DNA from: Aquilonibacter sp963703325 | Lineage (GTDB): Bacteria > Vulcanimicrobiota > Vulcanimicrobiia > Vulcanimicrobiales > Vulcanimicrobiaceae | Direction: 5' to 3' | NCBI GenBank assembly: GCA_963703325.1 | Contig: OY969805.1 | Location: forward strand, 2,790,001 to 2,854,000 | DNA length: 64,000 nt | Shown: in pieces, positions 8,562 to 16,791 of the stretch | Position numbering within the stretch: the stretch's first letter is position 1 | How the letters are laid out: each line of letters opens with the position of its first letter | Position numbers and translations under genes: made by a program | The notes under the pieces: generated by a model | What the model saw: only the letters and a program-made list of their open reading frames with translations | What the model was told of the DNA's origin: nothing | The model's database searches: none

Positions 8562-9250
8562 CGCTGATCTTCATTCACGGCGCGGCGTGCACCGGTGACG
8601 TCTTCGCCGCGCAAACGAGCGCCATCGGCGATTCCGTCGCGCTGACGCTTCCGGGACACACGACACCGGGAGCACCGGCGAGCATCGACGACTTTGCCGA
8701 CGCGGTCACACATGAACTTGCGGCCCGCGGTCTCGACAACGTGGTGCTGTGCGGGAGTTCGATGGGCGGCGCGATTGCGCTTACCTTGGCGCTGCGCCGC
8801 GAGCCTCGCGTGCGCGCCATCGTGATGCTTTCGTCGGGTGCCCGCCTTCGCGTCGCGCCCAGGTTACTCGAACAACTCGAAGCGGACTTTGACGTGGCGT
8901 CGCGCGAGTTGCCGCGTTTCTTCTATGCAGCGCCGACCCCCGAGCAGCTGGCCGCGTCGACCCGGATGATACGCGCGGTCGGAGCGTCCCAGACACTCCG
9001 CGACTTTCGCGCGTGTGACGCCTTCGACCGCATCGACCGTCTCGGGGAGGTCACCCTTCCGCTCCTCGCCCTCACGGGCGACCGCGACGTGATGACGCCG
9101 CCGAAATTCGCGCAGGCGCTGGCCGACCGGGTCCCGGGGGCAAAGGCGCGAATAGTGGGGCAAGCCGGGCACCTCGTGATGGCGGAACGCCCGGATGAAG
9201 TGAACGAGGCGCTTCGCGCGTTCGTTAACCACGTAGAGTCGTCTATCTAG
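8558..9250 (+). CDS. Alpha/beta hydrolase
   Basis: 230 aa cytoplasmic serine hydrolase. It shows FIHGAACTGDVF (oxyanion hole), the elbow GSSMGG, Asp in TGDRDVMTP and His in GQAGHLVM, the order expected of a complete triad, with LPGHG-type LPGHTTPG after the second strand. GTG 8558 overlaps the brkB-type stop (GTGA), so it is coupled to that gene. Substrate unknown; small esterases of the 3-oxoadipate enol-lactonase or pimeloyl-ester type are the closest general resemblance. Confidence 0.9.
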   Translation: MTLIFIHGAACTGDVFAAQTSAIGDSVALTLPGHTTPGAPASIDDFADAVTHELAARGLDNVVLCGSSMGGAIALTLALRREPRVRAIVMLSSGARLRVAPRLLEQLEADFDVASRELPRFFYAAPTPEQLAASTRMIRAVGASQTLRDFRACDAFDRIDRLGEVTLPLLALTGDRDVMTPPKFAQALADRVPGAKARIVGQAGHLVMAERPDEVNEALRAFVNHVESSI

Positions 9251-9264
9251 CAAAGGGAGTGCCG

Positions 9265-10290
9265 TTGCGCCGTATCCTCGCTGTTTTTGTGCTGTTTGCA
9301 TGTGCGCTGCTCGTCGCAGCGACGCCGAACCCGCGGCCGACCCCGCCGGCGCAGTCGACCCCGCTGGCGAAGCCGTCGGGGTCGACTGCATTTGGCGTGA
9401 CGCAGCCGGTCGTATTGATCTATCCGTTTGAGGCGCCCTCCGACCTCGATCCGCGCTACGGCACGGCGATCGCTCAGATTTTCGCGCAGGTGATGTCACA
9501 GACCGGCGGCGTGACGGTGCTCGCGATTCCCTCCGGCATCAAGCGCGAGGACTACCAAAAGTTTGCGCACGTTGAGCACGCCGACTACTACATCAGCGGC
9601 TACATTCAACCGATCGGCCAAGGCGCTGCAATCGTCGCGCAGGTCGTCGACGTCACGAGCGAGATCAGCGTCTATTCGGCCACCGCGCAAGTGACCGACG
9701 TGCAGGACATCGGGTCGCAGGCGCTTACCGCGCGCAGTGTCATCATGCAAGCAGCCGGCGTCGATCGTCCCGAACTCAACGCGGGGCCGGCAACGTCGCC
9801 GACACCCGAGAACAGCAACGGTTCATCGGTCCCGATCAGCAACGTCCTCAGCGACCTGTTCAAGGGAAGAAAGAATTCGCCAACCCCCGCGCCGACGCCG
9901 ACGCCCCTCAAGCCCCCGCGTGGCGTGCTCATCGTCCGTCTCGCCGGCACCGCGCCCGCCAACGTGCTCGGGATCGCCAGCGACGATCTCTACCGCGCGA
10001 TGAACGCCCATTACATGACGACGATGTCGAGCGTCACGGCAACCGATCCGGCCAAAGTTGCCGACTCGGTTTGCGGCGTGCACCGCGACAACACGGTTAC
10101 GTCGGGCGTGCTCAACGTTACCCATGTCGGCGGCTTCCGTCCGCACGACACCTACTCGTTCACGCTGAACATCTATGCGTGCTTCGGCGCATTGCTCTAC
10201 ACCGACACCGAAACCAGCGACAACTACCGGACCGCGATCAAGTCCGCCGTTGAGAAATACAACGGCGACCACCCTGAAAACAACGGGTAG
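9265..10290 (+). CDS. Secreted protein of unknown function with two domains and Pro/Thr linkers
   Basis: About 341 aa: signal peptide (RRILAVFVLFACALLVAA), a Pro-rich linker, a first alpha/beta domain (VVLIYPFEAP..., about residues 48-165) whose pattern resembles TolB-N/CsgG-like periplasmic domains, a second linker (PTPAPTPTPLKPP), and a C-terminal domain with two Cys (SVCGVH, YACFG). AAAGGGAG sits 5 nt before TTG 9265; GTG 9259 lies inside that site and is less likely. It follows the hydrolase gene by 14 nt and ends directly against the convergent rimM gene. The CsgG/TolB link is a weak fold impression. Confidence 0.7.
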   Translation: MRRILAVFVLFACALLVAATPNPRPTPPAQSTPLAKPSGSTAFGVTQPVVLIYPFEAPSDLDPRYGTAIAQIFAQVMSQTGGVTVLAIPSGIKREDYQKFAHVEHADYYISGYIQPIGQGAAIVAQVVDVTSEISVYSATAQVTDVQDIGSQALTARSVIMQAAGVDRPELNAGPATSPTPENSNGSSVPISNVLSDLFKGRKNSPTPAPTPTPLKPPRGVLIVRLAGTAPANVLGIASDDLYRAMNAHYMTTMSSVTATDPAKVADSVCGVHRDNTVTSGVLNVTHVGGFRPHDTYSFTLNIYACFGALLYTDTETSDNYRTAIKSAVEKYNGDHPENNG

Positions 10291-10809
10291 TTAGAGCGGT
10301 TCGCCGTCCAAGAGGCCTTCGGGGAGATCGTCGACGACGATCTCCCTTTTGTTGAGGTCGATGTTCTTGATAAAGGCGCGCACCATCGGCAAGAATCGCC
10401 CGTTGACGACCAGCATGTCGCTCGACGGATAATGCTCGATGCGCTGGACTGCGCCGTACGTACGTCCGTCGGGACCAACCACGGCGCATCCGACCAGATC
10501 GGCGTCGAGGAACTCACCCGGCTCCACGTCGAGCGTCTCGCGCGGCGCAAAGAACGTCGCGCCGACAAATCGCTGCGCGCCGGTCGCGTCGTGCGCTTCC
10601 TCGAGCGTAATCAACAGCCGCCCTTTGTGCTCACGCACGCCCTTGATGGTGACAACTTCGCTGCCGTCATTGCGCTCACAGCGAAGCTTCGCGCCCGCCG
10701 AAAACACGGCGCGACCCGAACTGGTCGGGTCGCACTTGAGTTCACCGCGAATGCCGAAGAGGCCGGCGATCCGGCCAACCGGCAACTCACTCTTCGGCGT
10801 CGTCCGCAC
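10291..10809 (-). CDS. rimM: 16S rRNA processing protein RimM
   Basis: 172 aa. The N-terminal RimM domain (VGRIAGLFGIRGELK) is followed by a C-terminal PRC barrel (EFLDADLVGCAVV..., MLVVNGRFLPMV). RimM helps mature the 30S head together with ribosomal protein S19. GTG 10809 was chosen to give the usual length of about 170; it overlaps the end of khpA by 23 nt. This is the last gene of the yceD-rimM operon. The trmD and rplS genes that normally follow rpsP-rimM are not here; a convergent gene abuts instead. Confidence 0.92.
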   Translation of the reverse strand: MRTTPKSELPVGRIAGLFGIRGELKCDPTSSGRAVFSAGAKLRCERNDGSEVVTIKGVREHKGRLLITLEEAHDATGAQRFVGATFFAPRETLDVEPGEFLDADLVGCAVVGPDGRTYGAVQRIEHYPSSDMLVVNGRFLPMVRAFIKNIDLNKREIVVDDLPEGLLDGEPL

Positions 10810-11341
10810 CTTCGTCGCCGGCACCTTCGTCGCTCGAACCGCCGTCGAATGCCTTTGCTTCTTTCGCGTCGAGAATATCAACGGAGACGCGGCCTTCGGC
10901 GGTAGCGCGCACGATCGTGCGCAGCGCTTGCGCGACACGACCGCTGCGGCCGATCACTTTGCCCAAATCTTCGGGATCCACGACCAGTTCGATGACCGGC
11001 TTGCCTTCTTCGTCGGTAAAGAGTTCCACCGATGCCACATCGGGTTTGGCGACGAGTCGCTTTGCAAGCAGATCGAGTAGCGCGGTGGCGCGACGCAACG
11101 ATGCCCATGGATCGGCGGGTTGACGATTGTCGCGGCGCTCGCGACGTTGCGGATAACCGCCGCCTGCGCTGCTGCGACCACGCGGGCCGCGCTCGGTACG
11201 CGGCGGGCGCGCATCTTCGGGCTCAACGTCATCGATGACCGTTTCGTTGGAAGCGATTTTCCGTCCCGGGAGTGTTGAACGCCGCTCGGCTTCATCGGCA
11301 TCCTCGCCGAATAGGCCGAACTCGTCATCGAAGGCCGACAT
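10787..11341 (-). CDS. khpA: KH-domain RNA-binding protein KhpA with long disordered N-terminus
   Basis: 184 aa. The C-terminal KH domain has the GxxG-type motif GKVIGRSGR followed by VAQALRTIVRA, as in KhpA (YlqC), which sits between rpsP and rimM in many genomes. Family members are about 75-80 aa; here an acidic then Arg/Gly-rich extension of about 85 residues precedes the domain and an acidic tail follows it. The extension begins MSAFDDEF and continues without a stop, so it is probably real. The start ATG shares its A with the rpsP stop (TAATG), so the two are translationally coupled. Confidence 0.9.
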   Translation of the reverse strand: MSAFDDEFGLFGEDADEAERRSTLPGRKIASNETVIDDVEPEDARPPRTERGPRGRSSAGGGYPQRRERRDNRQPADPWASLRRATALLDLLAKRLVAKPDVASVELFTDEEGKPVIELVVDPEDLGKVIGRSGRVAQALRTIVRATAEGRVSVDILDAKEAKAFDGGSSDEGAGDEGADDAEE

Positions 11342-11631
11342 TACTCTTTGCCTTTACGTGGAGCGCGCTTGGTGGTCGGAATCGGACCCCGCTCCATGAT
11401 ACCCTTTTCGGCGAAGAGACGGCGAACGGTCTCGGTGGGCTGGGCACCCTTAGCCAACCACTCCTTCGCCTTGTCCGCGTTCACTTCGAGCGTTTTGGGC
11501 TCGGTGCGCGGATTATAGTGTCCCAGAATCTCGATGAAGCGGCCGTCGCGCGGCGAGCGCGAATCCGCGACCACAAATCGGTAGGTCGGTTGTTTCTTCG
11601 CGCCCATCCGGCGCAGTCTGATCTTGACCAT
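11341..11631 (-). CDS. rpsP: 30S ribosomal protein S16
   Basis: 96 aa beginning MVKIRLRRMGAKKQPTYR, followed by VVADSRSPRDGRFIE and LGHYNPRT, all diagnostic of bS16. The tail is basic. S16 stabilises the 30S body. It lies 33 nt after ffh and its stop codon overlaps the khpA start, giving the order ffh-rpsP-khpA-rimM. Confidence 0.98.
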   Translation of the reverse strand: MVKIRLRRMGAKKQPTYRFVVADSRSPRDGRFIEILGHYNPRTEPKTLEVNADKAKEWLAKGAQPTETVRRLFAEKGIMERGPIPTTKRAPRKGKE

Positions 11632-11664
11632 GGTGTTGTGTACGTGTCTTTCTACGTGTGGGAG

Positions 11665-12993
11665 TTAGCGAAGCATCCCCGCCGGTAAGCGCGGGCGTTT
11701 GCCCTTGCCTCCGCCGAGCTGCTTCATCATCTTTTGCGCGTTTTCGAAGTTCTTGACGAGCTTGTTGACGTCGCTGACTTGCGTCCCCGACCCAAAGGCG
11801 ATGCGTTTGCGTCGCGAGCCGTTGAGGATCGAAGGGTTGCGCCGCTCCGCGCGGGTCATCGAGCAAATGATGGCCTCGACGCGTGATAAATCTTTTTCCG
11901 GAATATCGAAGTCTTTCGGCAACGCGCGCGAGAGGCCGGGGATCATCTTCATGATGTCCGTCATCGAGCCCAGCTTCTTCATCTGCCGCATCTGCTCGAG
12001 AAAATCGTCTAGCGTGAAACCGCTCTTGCGGAGTTTCTCTTCGAGCTGCTTGGCTTGCGTTTCCGAGTAGAGGCTCTGCGTCTTCTCGATCAGCGTGAGG
12101 ACGTCGCCCATGCCGAGAATGCGCGATGCCAGGCGATCGGGGTAGAACGTTTCGAGCGCCGAGAGCTTTTCGCCAACGCCGACAAACTTGATCGGCGCGC
12201 CGGTTTCGTTGAAGATCGAGAGCGCCGCGCCGCCGCGCGAATCACCGTCCATCTTTGTAAGGATGACGCCGGTGATGCCAAGCCGATCGTTAAAGCCTTT
12301 GGCAACGCTGGTCGCCTCTTGCCCGGTCATCGCATCGGCGACAAAAAGGATCTCTTTTGGAGCGACGGCCGCTTTGATGCGCTCGAGCTCGGTCATCAGC
12401 GTATCGTCGATCTGCAGCCGCCCGGCGGTATCGATGATGACCGTCGAAATGCCTAGGCGTTTGGCTTCGTTCACACCGTCGCGCGCGATCTTGACCGGGT
12501 CGCCGGCGCCGGCTTCATACACCGGAAGATCGACTTGCTTACCGAGCGTTTGCAACTGCGCGATCGCGGCTGGACGGTACACGTCGGCGGCAATCAGCAG
12601 CGAGCGCCGGCCCTGCTCTTTTAAGCGCAGCGCGAGTTTGCCGGCCTGCGTCGTCTTTCCCGAGCCTTGCAGACCTACCAGCATGATCACCGACGGCGGC
12701 GCATCGCTAAACGTCAGCCGCGCTTGCGCGCCGCCGAGGAGTTCGACCAGCTCGTCGTGCACGATCTTGACGATCGTTTGCGCCGGCGACAGCGACTCGA
12801 GGACGTTCTGCCCGATAGCCTGTTCTTTGACGCGCGCGACGAACTGCTTCGCCGCCGGCAAAGATACGTCGGCTTCGAGCAAGGCAATGCGCACTTCGCG
12901 CATCGCCTCGTTGACGTCGCTCTCGCTGAGTTTCCCGCGACCGGTTAGGCGCGAGAATATCGCGCCAAGCCGATCACTGAGCTGATCGAGCAT
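11665..12993 (-). CDS. ffh: Signal recognition particle GTPase Ffh
   Basis: 442 aa with N, G and M domains. The P-loop GLQGSGKTT lies near residues 107-115, followed by DVYRPAAI, DTAGRL and TKMDGD; the M domain contains MTRAERRNP and SGSRRKRI-like RNA-binding segments and a C-terminal Met/Gly-rich tail. It binds signal sequences of nascent membrane proteins and delivers ribosomes to FtsY. It sits 9 nt after acpP in the same operon. The SRP RNA gene was not found in this window. Confidence 0.98.
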   Translation of the reverse strand: MLDQLSDRLGAIFSRLTGRGKLSESDVNEAMREVRIALLEADVSLPAAKQFVARVKEQAIGQNVLESLSPAQTIVKIVHDELVELLGGAQARLTFSDAPPSVIMLVGLQGSGKTTQAGKLALRLKEQGRRSLLIAADVYRPAAIAQLQTLGKQVDLPVYEAGAGDPVKIARDGVNEAKRLGISTVIIDTAGRLQIDDTLMTELERIKAAVAPKEILFVADAMTGQEATSVAKGFNDRLGITGVILTKMDGDSRGGAALSIFNETGAPIKFVGVGEKLSALETFYPDRLASRILGMGDVLTLIEKTQSLYSETQAKQLEEKLRKSGFTLDDFLEQMRQMKKLGSMTDIMKMIPGLSRALPKDFDIPEKDLSRVEAIICSMTRAERRNPSILNGSRRKRIAFGSGTQVSDVNKLVKNFENAQKMMKQLGGGKGKRPRLPAGMLR

Positions 12994-13002
12994 GCGTGTC
13001 TC

Positions 13003-13245
13003 TTACGACGCTCCGGCCGTTGCCTGATCGATGCGCGCGACGGCGTCACCGACGGTCTTGATCTTTTCCGCCTCTTCGTCGGGAATGTCGATGTTGAACT
13101 CCGTCTCGAACGCCATGACGAGCTCGACCTGGTCGAGCGAGTCGGCGCCAAGGTCATCGGTAATCGAGGCTTCGGGCGTGACTTCCGATTCGTCGACGCC
13201 GAGCTGCTCGACGATGATCTTCTTGACTTTGTCGAACGTGGACAT
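13003..13245 (-). CDS. acpP: Acyl carrier protein
   Basis: 80 aa acidic protein. The DSLDQVEL motif carries the Ser (residue 36) that receives 4'-phosphopantetheine. It shuttles acyl chains for FabD, FabG and FabH encoded directly upstream. The N-terminus MSTFDKVKKIIVEQLGVDE is standard. AGGAGC precedes the ATG by a few bases. Confidence 0.98.
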   Translation of the reverse strand: MSTFDKVKKIIVEQLGVDESEVTPEASITDDLGADSLDQVELVMAFETEFNIDIPDEEAEKIKTVGDAVARIDQATAGAS

Positions 13246-13268
13246 TACAGCTCCTTATTCATAGAAAG

Positions 13269-14024
13269 TTACATTACCATGCCACCGTCGACCACGATGG
13301 TCTGACCGGTGACATACGAGGCAGCATCCGAGCACAGAAAGGCGACGACGCCGGCTACGTCTTGTGGCGTCCCGACTCTCCCCAGCGCGGACTGGTCGAT
13401 CTGGGCCTTGAGGGCCGCCTTGGCGGCGTCGGGCAATTTTTCGGTCATGGCCGTCTCGATAAATCCCGGCGCGACGGCGTTGACTCTTATGTTCCTTGAA
13501 CCCAACTCCTTTGCAACCGACTTCCCGAGCGCAAGGAGCCCCGCTTTGGTTGCGGCATATGCGGACTGGCCGGCGTTCCCGGTGAGGCCGACGATGCTCG
13601 ACACCAGCACGATTGCGCCGGATCGCTGCTTCATCATCGGCTTTGCGACCGCGCCGCAAAGGTAGAACGCCGATTTGAGATTGACCGCCAGCAGCGCATC
13701 GAGGACCTCGGGCTTGAGGCGCAAGAGCAGCGCGTCGATTGATTGCCCCGCGTTCGCCACCGCGAAATCGAGCCGGCCAAAGCGTTTGAGCGTCGCCTCG
13801 ACGGCGCCCTCGACCGCGCCGGCATCCGCCACGTCGGCCGTCAGCACTTCGGCGGTCGCGCCCGGCCGTACGGCCGCACATTCGCCGGCGGTTTCATCCA
13901 ATGCCGCGCGATCGCGACCGACCAGCGCCACATCGGCGCCGTGCCGGCAGAGCTCGACGGCGATCGCCCGGCCGATACCGCGACTTGCCCCGGTAATGAG
14001 CGCGACCTTGTCGTTGAAGCTCAC
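13269..14024 (-). CDS. fabG: 3-oxoacyl-[ACP] reductase FabG
   Basis: 251 aa SDR enzyme. TGASRGIG binds NADPH, NAG follows, and the catalytic Ser142/Tyr156/Lys160 lie in VSSIVG and YAATK. VDGGMVM at the C-terminus is typical of FabG. It reduces beta-ketoacyl-ACP in fatty acid elongation. The GTG start overlaps the fabD stop as GTGA, and acpP follows 23 nt downstream. Confidence 0.96.
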   Translation of the reverse strand: MSFNDKVALITGASRGIGRAIAVELCRHGADVALVGRDRAALDETAGECAAVRPGATAEVLTADVADAGAVEGAVEATLKRFGRLDFAVANAGQSIDALLLRLKPEVLDALLAVNLKSAFYLCGAVAKPMMKQRSGAIVLVSSIVGLTGNAGQSAYAATKAGLLALGKSVAKELGSRNIRVNAVAPGFIETAMTEKLPDAAKAALKAQIDQSALGRVGTPQDVAGVVAFLCSDAASYVTGQTIVVDGGMVM

Positions 14025-14959
14025 GCCGTCACCGCGCTGCGAAGCTTTTGTGCGCCGGCGTAGTCGCTGACGACGACGACCTCAGGCGCGTCCGGCAAAC
14101 GCTTCATCAACGGGCCGAGCACGGGGCTCGATCCGCACTCGATGATCAGGTCGAGACCATAGCTCACCAGACGCAGTGCGGTTTCATGCCAGCGCACTTC
14201 GTGCGTCACCGACAGTACCAAATTCTTCTTGATCGTTGCTACGTCGCGATACGGTTGCGCGTCGACGTTCGAAACCACGTCGAAGCGCGGCAGGGTAAAC
14301 GGTGCGGATTCAACCACGCGGGCGAACTGCTCGACTGCGGGCTCCATCAACGCCGAATGCCACGCGCCCGATACATTGAGCGGGACGACGCGCTTGGCAC
14401 CGGCCGCCATCAACGCGTCACCGGCAGCTTGCACGCCGCGAAGATCGCCGCTGATCACGATCTGACCGGGCGAATTGAAATTTGCGAGCTGCACGCGCAG
14501 ACCGCTTTGCGCGCGCACGTCGTCGACCACGCGCCGGATGTCGGTCGCGTCCATACCGAGGACCGCCGACATGCCGCCGGCCGCGAGTTCCGCTGCGCGC
14601 TGCATCTCCCTGCCACGCGCATTCACCACGCGCAGGGCGTCTTCGAAGCCAATCGCCTGCGCGGCGTACAGACTGCAGTACTCCGCGAACGAGTGTCCGG
14701 CGCTTACGATCAGCGATTCGGCCGGCAATTCGAGCGCCGCGAAGATTGCAACATTCGTCACGAAGATCGCGGGCTGACTATATTCGGTCTCGCGCAACCG
14801 CTCTTCGGGGCCGTGCCGCTGCAACCCGAGCAGATCGTACCCGAGCACGGTCTGCGCCATGTCGAACAGGTCGCTCGCCGCCGTCGAATGTTTCGCAACG
14901 TCGACGCCCATGCCGAGTGCCTGCGAGCCCTGCCCCGGAAAAATCACGGCTACTCGCAT
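14021..14959 (-). CDS. fabD: Malonyl-CoA:ACP transacylase FabD
   Basis: 312 aa. FPGQGSQ near the N-terminus, the nucleophile Ser90 in AGHSFAEY, and the catalytic His in SGAWHSALM match FabD. It loads malonyl groups onto AcpP for chain elongation. It starts 13 nt after fabH and ends overlapping fabG by 4 nt. Confidence 0.97.
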   Translation of the reverse strand: MRVAVIFPGQGSQALGMGVDVAKHSTAASDLFDMAQTVLGYDLLGLQRHGPEERLRETEYSQPAIFVTNVAIFAALELPAESLIVSAGHSFAEYCSLYAAQAIGFEDALRVVNARGREMQRAAELAAGGMSAVLGMDATDIRRVVDDVRAQSGLRVQLANFNSPGQIVISGDLRGVQAAGDALMAAGAKRVVPLNVSGAWHSALMEPAVEQFARVVESAPFTLPRFDVVSNVDAQPYRDVATIKKNLVLSVTHEVRWHETALRLVSYGLDLIIECGSSPVLGPLMKRLPDAPEVVVVSDYAGAQKLRSAVTA

Positions 14960-14972
14960 ATCACCCTGTGCG

Positions 14973-15956
14973 TCATGCGGCCCACTTCCAGACGACTGCG
15001 CCCCACGACAGACCGCCGCCGAATCCGACGAACACGATCACATCGCCCGCCTTGACGCGGCCGTCGCGCACCGCTTCGGACAGCGCGATCGGGATCGATG
15101 CCGCCGAGGTATTGCCATACTCTTGAATGTTGACCACGCAGCGTTCAGGCGGGATCTCCAAGTATTTCATTGCCGCGTCGATGATGCGCTTATTGGCCTG
15201 GTGCGGGATGAGCACGTCGACGTCGCTCTTTTGCAAGTGCGCCTTCTCGAGCGCGCGATCCGTCGCTTCGATCATCTTGGTGACGGCAAACTTGAAGACT
15301 TCGCGGCCTTCCATATGAATGCGGTCGGCCTTGCGGTCGAGCGTCGCATGCGATACCGGCAGACGCGAGCCACCGGTCTCGACGCGCAACAACTCCGGCC
15401 GGCTGCCATCGCTGCCGAGTTCTGAGCCGAGAAATGAATCTTCGACAGCGGCTTCGAGCACGACCGCGCCGGCGCCGTCGCCGAAGAGAATCGCCGTGCC
15501 GCGATCGGTGCGATCGACCAACTTCGAGAGCGTCTCGGCGCCGATGAGCACGATACGCTTATACACGCCGGCACGAATCATCGATGAGGCGACCGTCAGA
15601 CCGTAGATGAAGCCGCTGCACGCGATCTCCATGTCGAAGGCGGCCTTGTCGCGCGCGCCGAGTTTTGACGCAACGATGCACGCGGTGGCGGGAAAAAGAT
15701 AGTCCGGATATACCGTGCAGAGGATGTACGCGTCGATGTCGTTGGGCTCGAGTTTGGCGCTCGCGAGCGCATTGCGAGCCGCGGCCAATGCCAAATCGCT
15801 GGTCGCTTCGTTCTCCGAAGTCCAGTGACGGCGTTTCATTCCCGTACGCGTCGTGATCCACTCATCGGACGTATCGAGCCACTGCTCGAGATCGTGGTTG
15901 TCCACGATGCGCTCGGGCGCGTAGTGCCCGACGCCGACGATCTTTACCCCGGTCAA
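14973..15956 (-). CDS. fabH: 3-oxoacyl-[ACP] synthase III FabH
   Basis: 327 aa. The catalytic triad is visible: Cys113 in IACSGFIYGL, His in PHQANKRII and Asn in YGNTSAASIP. It condenses acetyl- or branched acyl-CoA with malonyl-ACP to start fatty acid synthesis. The start is taken as TTG 15956 because no ATG or GTG lies before the first beta strand; no good ribosome site is visible. In many genomes plsX sits between rpmF and fabH; here only a 68-nt spacer with a short GC-rich hairpin is present. Confidence 0.96.
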   Translation of the reverse strand: MTGVKIVGVGHYAPERIVDNHDLEQWLDTSDEWITTRTGMKRRHWTSENEATSDLALAAARNALASAKLEPNDIDAYILCTVYPDYLFPATACIVASKLGARDKAAFDMEIACSGFIYGLTVASSMIRAGVYKRIVLIGAETLSKLVDRTDRGTAILFGDGAGAVVLEAAVEDSFLGSELGSDGSRPELLRVETGGSRLPVSHATLDRKADRIHMEGREVFKFAVTKMIEATDRALEKAHLQKSDVDVLIPHQANKRIIDAAMKYLEIPPERCVVNIQEYGNTSAASIPIALSEAVRDGRVKAGDVIVFVGFGGGLSWGAVVWKWAA

Positions 15957-16024
15957 GACGGTTCGGCCGCCCTACGGGCGGTCGCGCATCGTGCGCTCCG
16001 AACCTTCATGCGCATCCTGCGCAT

Positions 16025-16231
16025 TTAATCGTGATCGTGACCGGCGTGCTGATCGCGGACCTCGACGACCTGACGGCCATCATACGTGCCGCAATGACCG
16101 CACACGAAATGCGGGCGCTTCGGCTGGTGACACTGGGGGCATTCCACGGCCGTGACCGCGTTCAACTTCCAGTTCGCCGCACGACGGCTGCGCGTTTTAC
16201 TGCGCGGCGTCTTCCACTTCAGATTTGCCAC
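16025..16231 (-). CDS. rpmF: 50S ribosomal protein L32
   Basis: 68 aa. The basic N-terminus has the TPRSKTRSRRA pattern of bL32, then a zinc ribbon made of CPQC and CGHC. The His/Asp tail (HAGHDHD) could bind extra metal. It follows yceD by 21 nt, the usual yceD-rpmF pairing ahead of fatty acid genes. Confidence 0.96.
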   Translation of the reverse strand: MANLKWKTPRSKTRSRRAANWKLNAVTAVECPQCHQPKRPHFVCGHCGTYDGRQVVEVRDQHAGHDHD

Positions 16232-16252
16232 TGTTTGACTCTCTCGTCTCCG

Positions 16253-16666
16253 TTAATACTGTATGCCTGCGCAGTCCTCGCTGCAGCGAAGCCCCATCGG
16301 CATCTCGCTGAGCACGACCTGTTGCGCTAGGTCGGCGACGTCCAGCCGGCTTCCCGTCAGGACGTTGCTCTCGCCGAACGGGTCGTCGTCGCGACCGGTA
16401 TTCGGATCGAGCCGCTCGTCGAGCTCGGCGTGCACCGGCACGTCGACCTCTTCCAAGCACGCGTCGCATATGCCGTGCGCCCGAGCGTCAACCGTACCTA
16501 CTATATGAAGCAGGCGATCGACGCAACGCATTTCCAGCTGCACCTGAGCCGGCGTTGGAAACGAGATTCCCTCGAATTCCTCGATCGGCACCTCGTCCTC
16601 GACCAGCATAAGCTGCCGGCCGCCGGTGAGAAGCCCACTGATATCGACCTTATGCGAACGAGCCAT
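16253..16666 (-). CDS. yceD: YceD/DUF177 family protein
   Basis: 137 aa. It matches the DUF177 pattern: a central beta region with CDACLEEVDVPVHAELDE and a C-terminal CxxDC-type site (LRCSEDCAG) preceding the end. YceD is conserved directly upstream of rpmF and is linked to 23S rRNA accumulation in several bacteria. ATG 16666 is chosen; the longer frame to 17047 runs antisense through other genes. It is the first gene of the operon, with a promoter at 16733-16761. Confidence 0.9.
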   Translation of the reverse strand: MARSHKVDISGLLTGGRQLMLVEDEVPIEEFEGISFPTPAQVQLEMRCVDRLLHIVGTVDARAHGICDACLEEVDVPVHAELDERLDPNTGRDDDPFGESNVLTGSRLDVADLAQQVVLSEMPMGLRCSEDCAGIQY

Positions 16667-16689
16667 GGCGTTTTTGCGACTTGTCGTAG

Positions 16690-16719
16690 GATGGGGGCCC
16701 ACCCTGCGGCGAGCCCCCA
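16690..16719 (-). promoter_or_regulatory. GC-rich hairpin in the leader of the yceD operon
   Basis: ATGGGGGC at 16691-16698 and its complement GCCCCCAT at 16713-16720 form an 8-bp perfect stem between the promoter and the yceD start. It is not followed by a U-run on the minus strand, so it looks like a structured leader rather than a terminator. Confidence 0.5.
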
Positions 16720-16732
16720 TAACGACTTGGAG

Positions 16733-16761
16733 ATTGTAGAACCCCATAGGGGTCTTGTCAA
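16733..16761 (-). promoter_or_regulatory. Promoter of the yceD-rpmF-fab-ffh-rimM operon, with a palindrome in the spacer
   Basis: On the minus strand TTGACA (16756-16761) and TACAAT (16733-16738) are separated by exactly 17 bases, a near-consensus housekeeping promoter. The spacer contains the inverted repeat ACCCC-ATA-GGGGT (16741-16753), well placed for a repressor. Transcription would start near 16725, leaving a leader of about 60 nt. Confidence 0.75.
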
Positions 16762-16791
16762 ACGCAGGGGTCGGCGGGATGGAGAGGCACC

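Noticed and set aside
15957..16024. A tiny gene between rpmF and fabH in place of plsX
   Set aside because: Only 68 nt with a short hairpin; no coding frame of sense.
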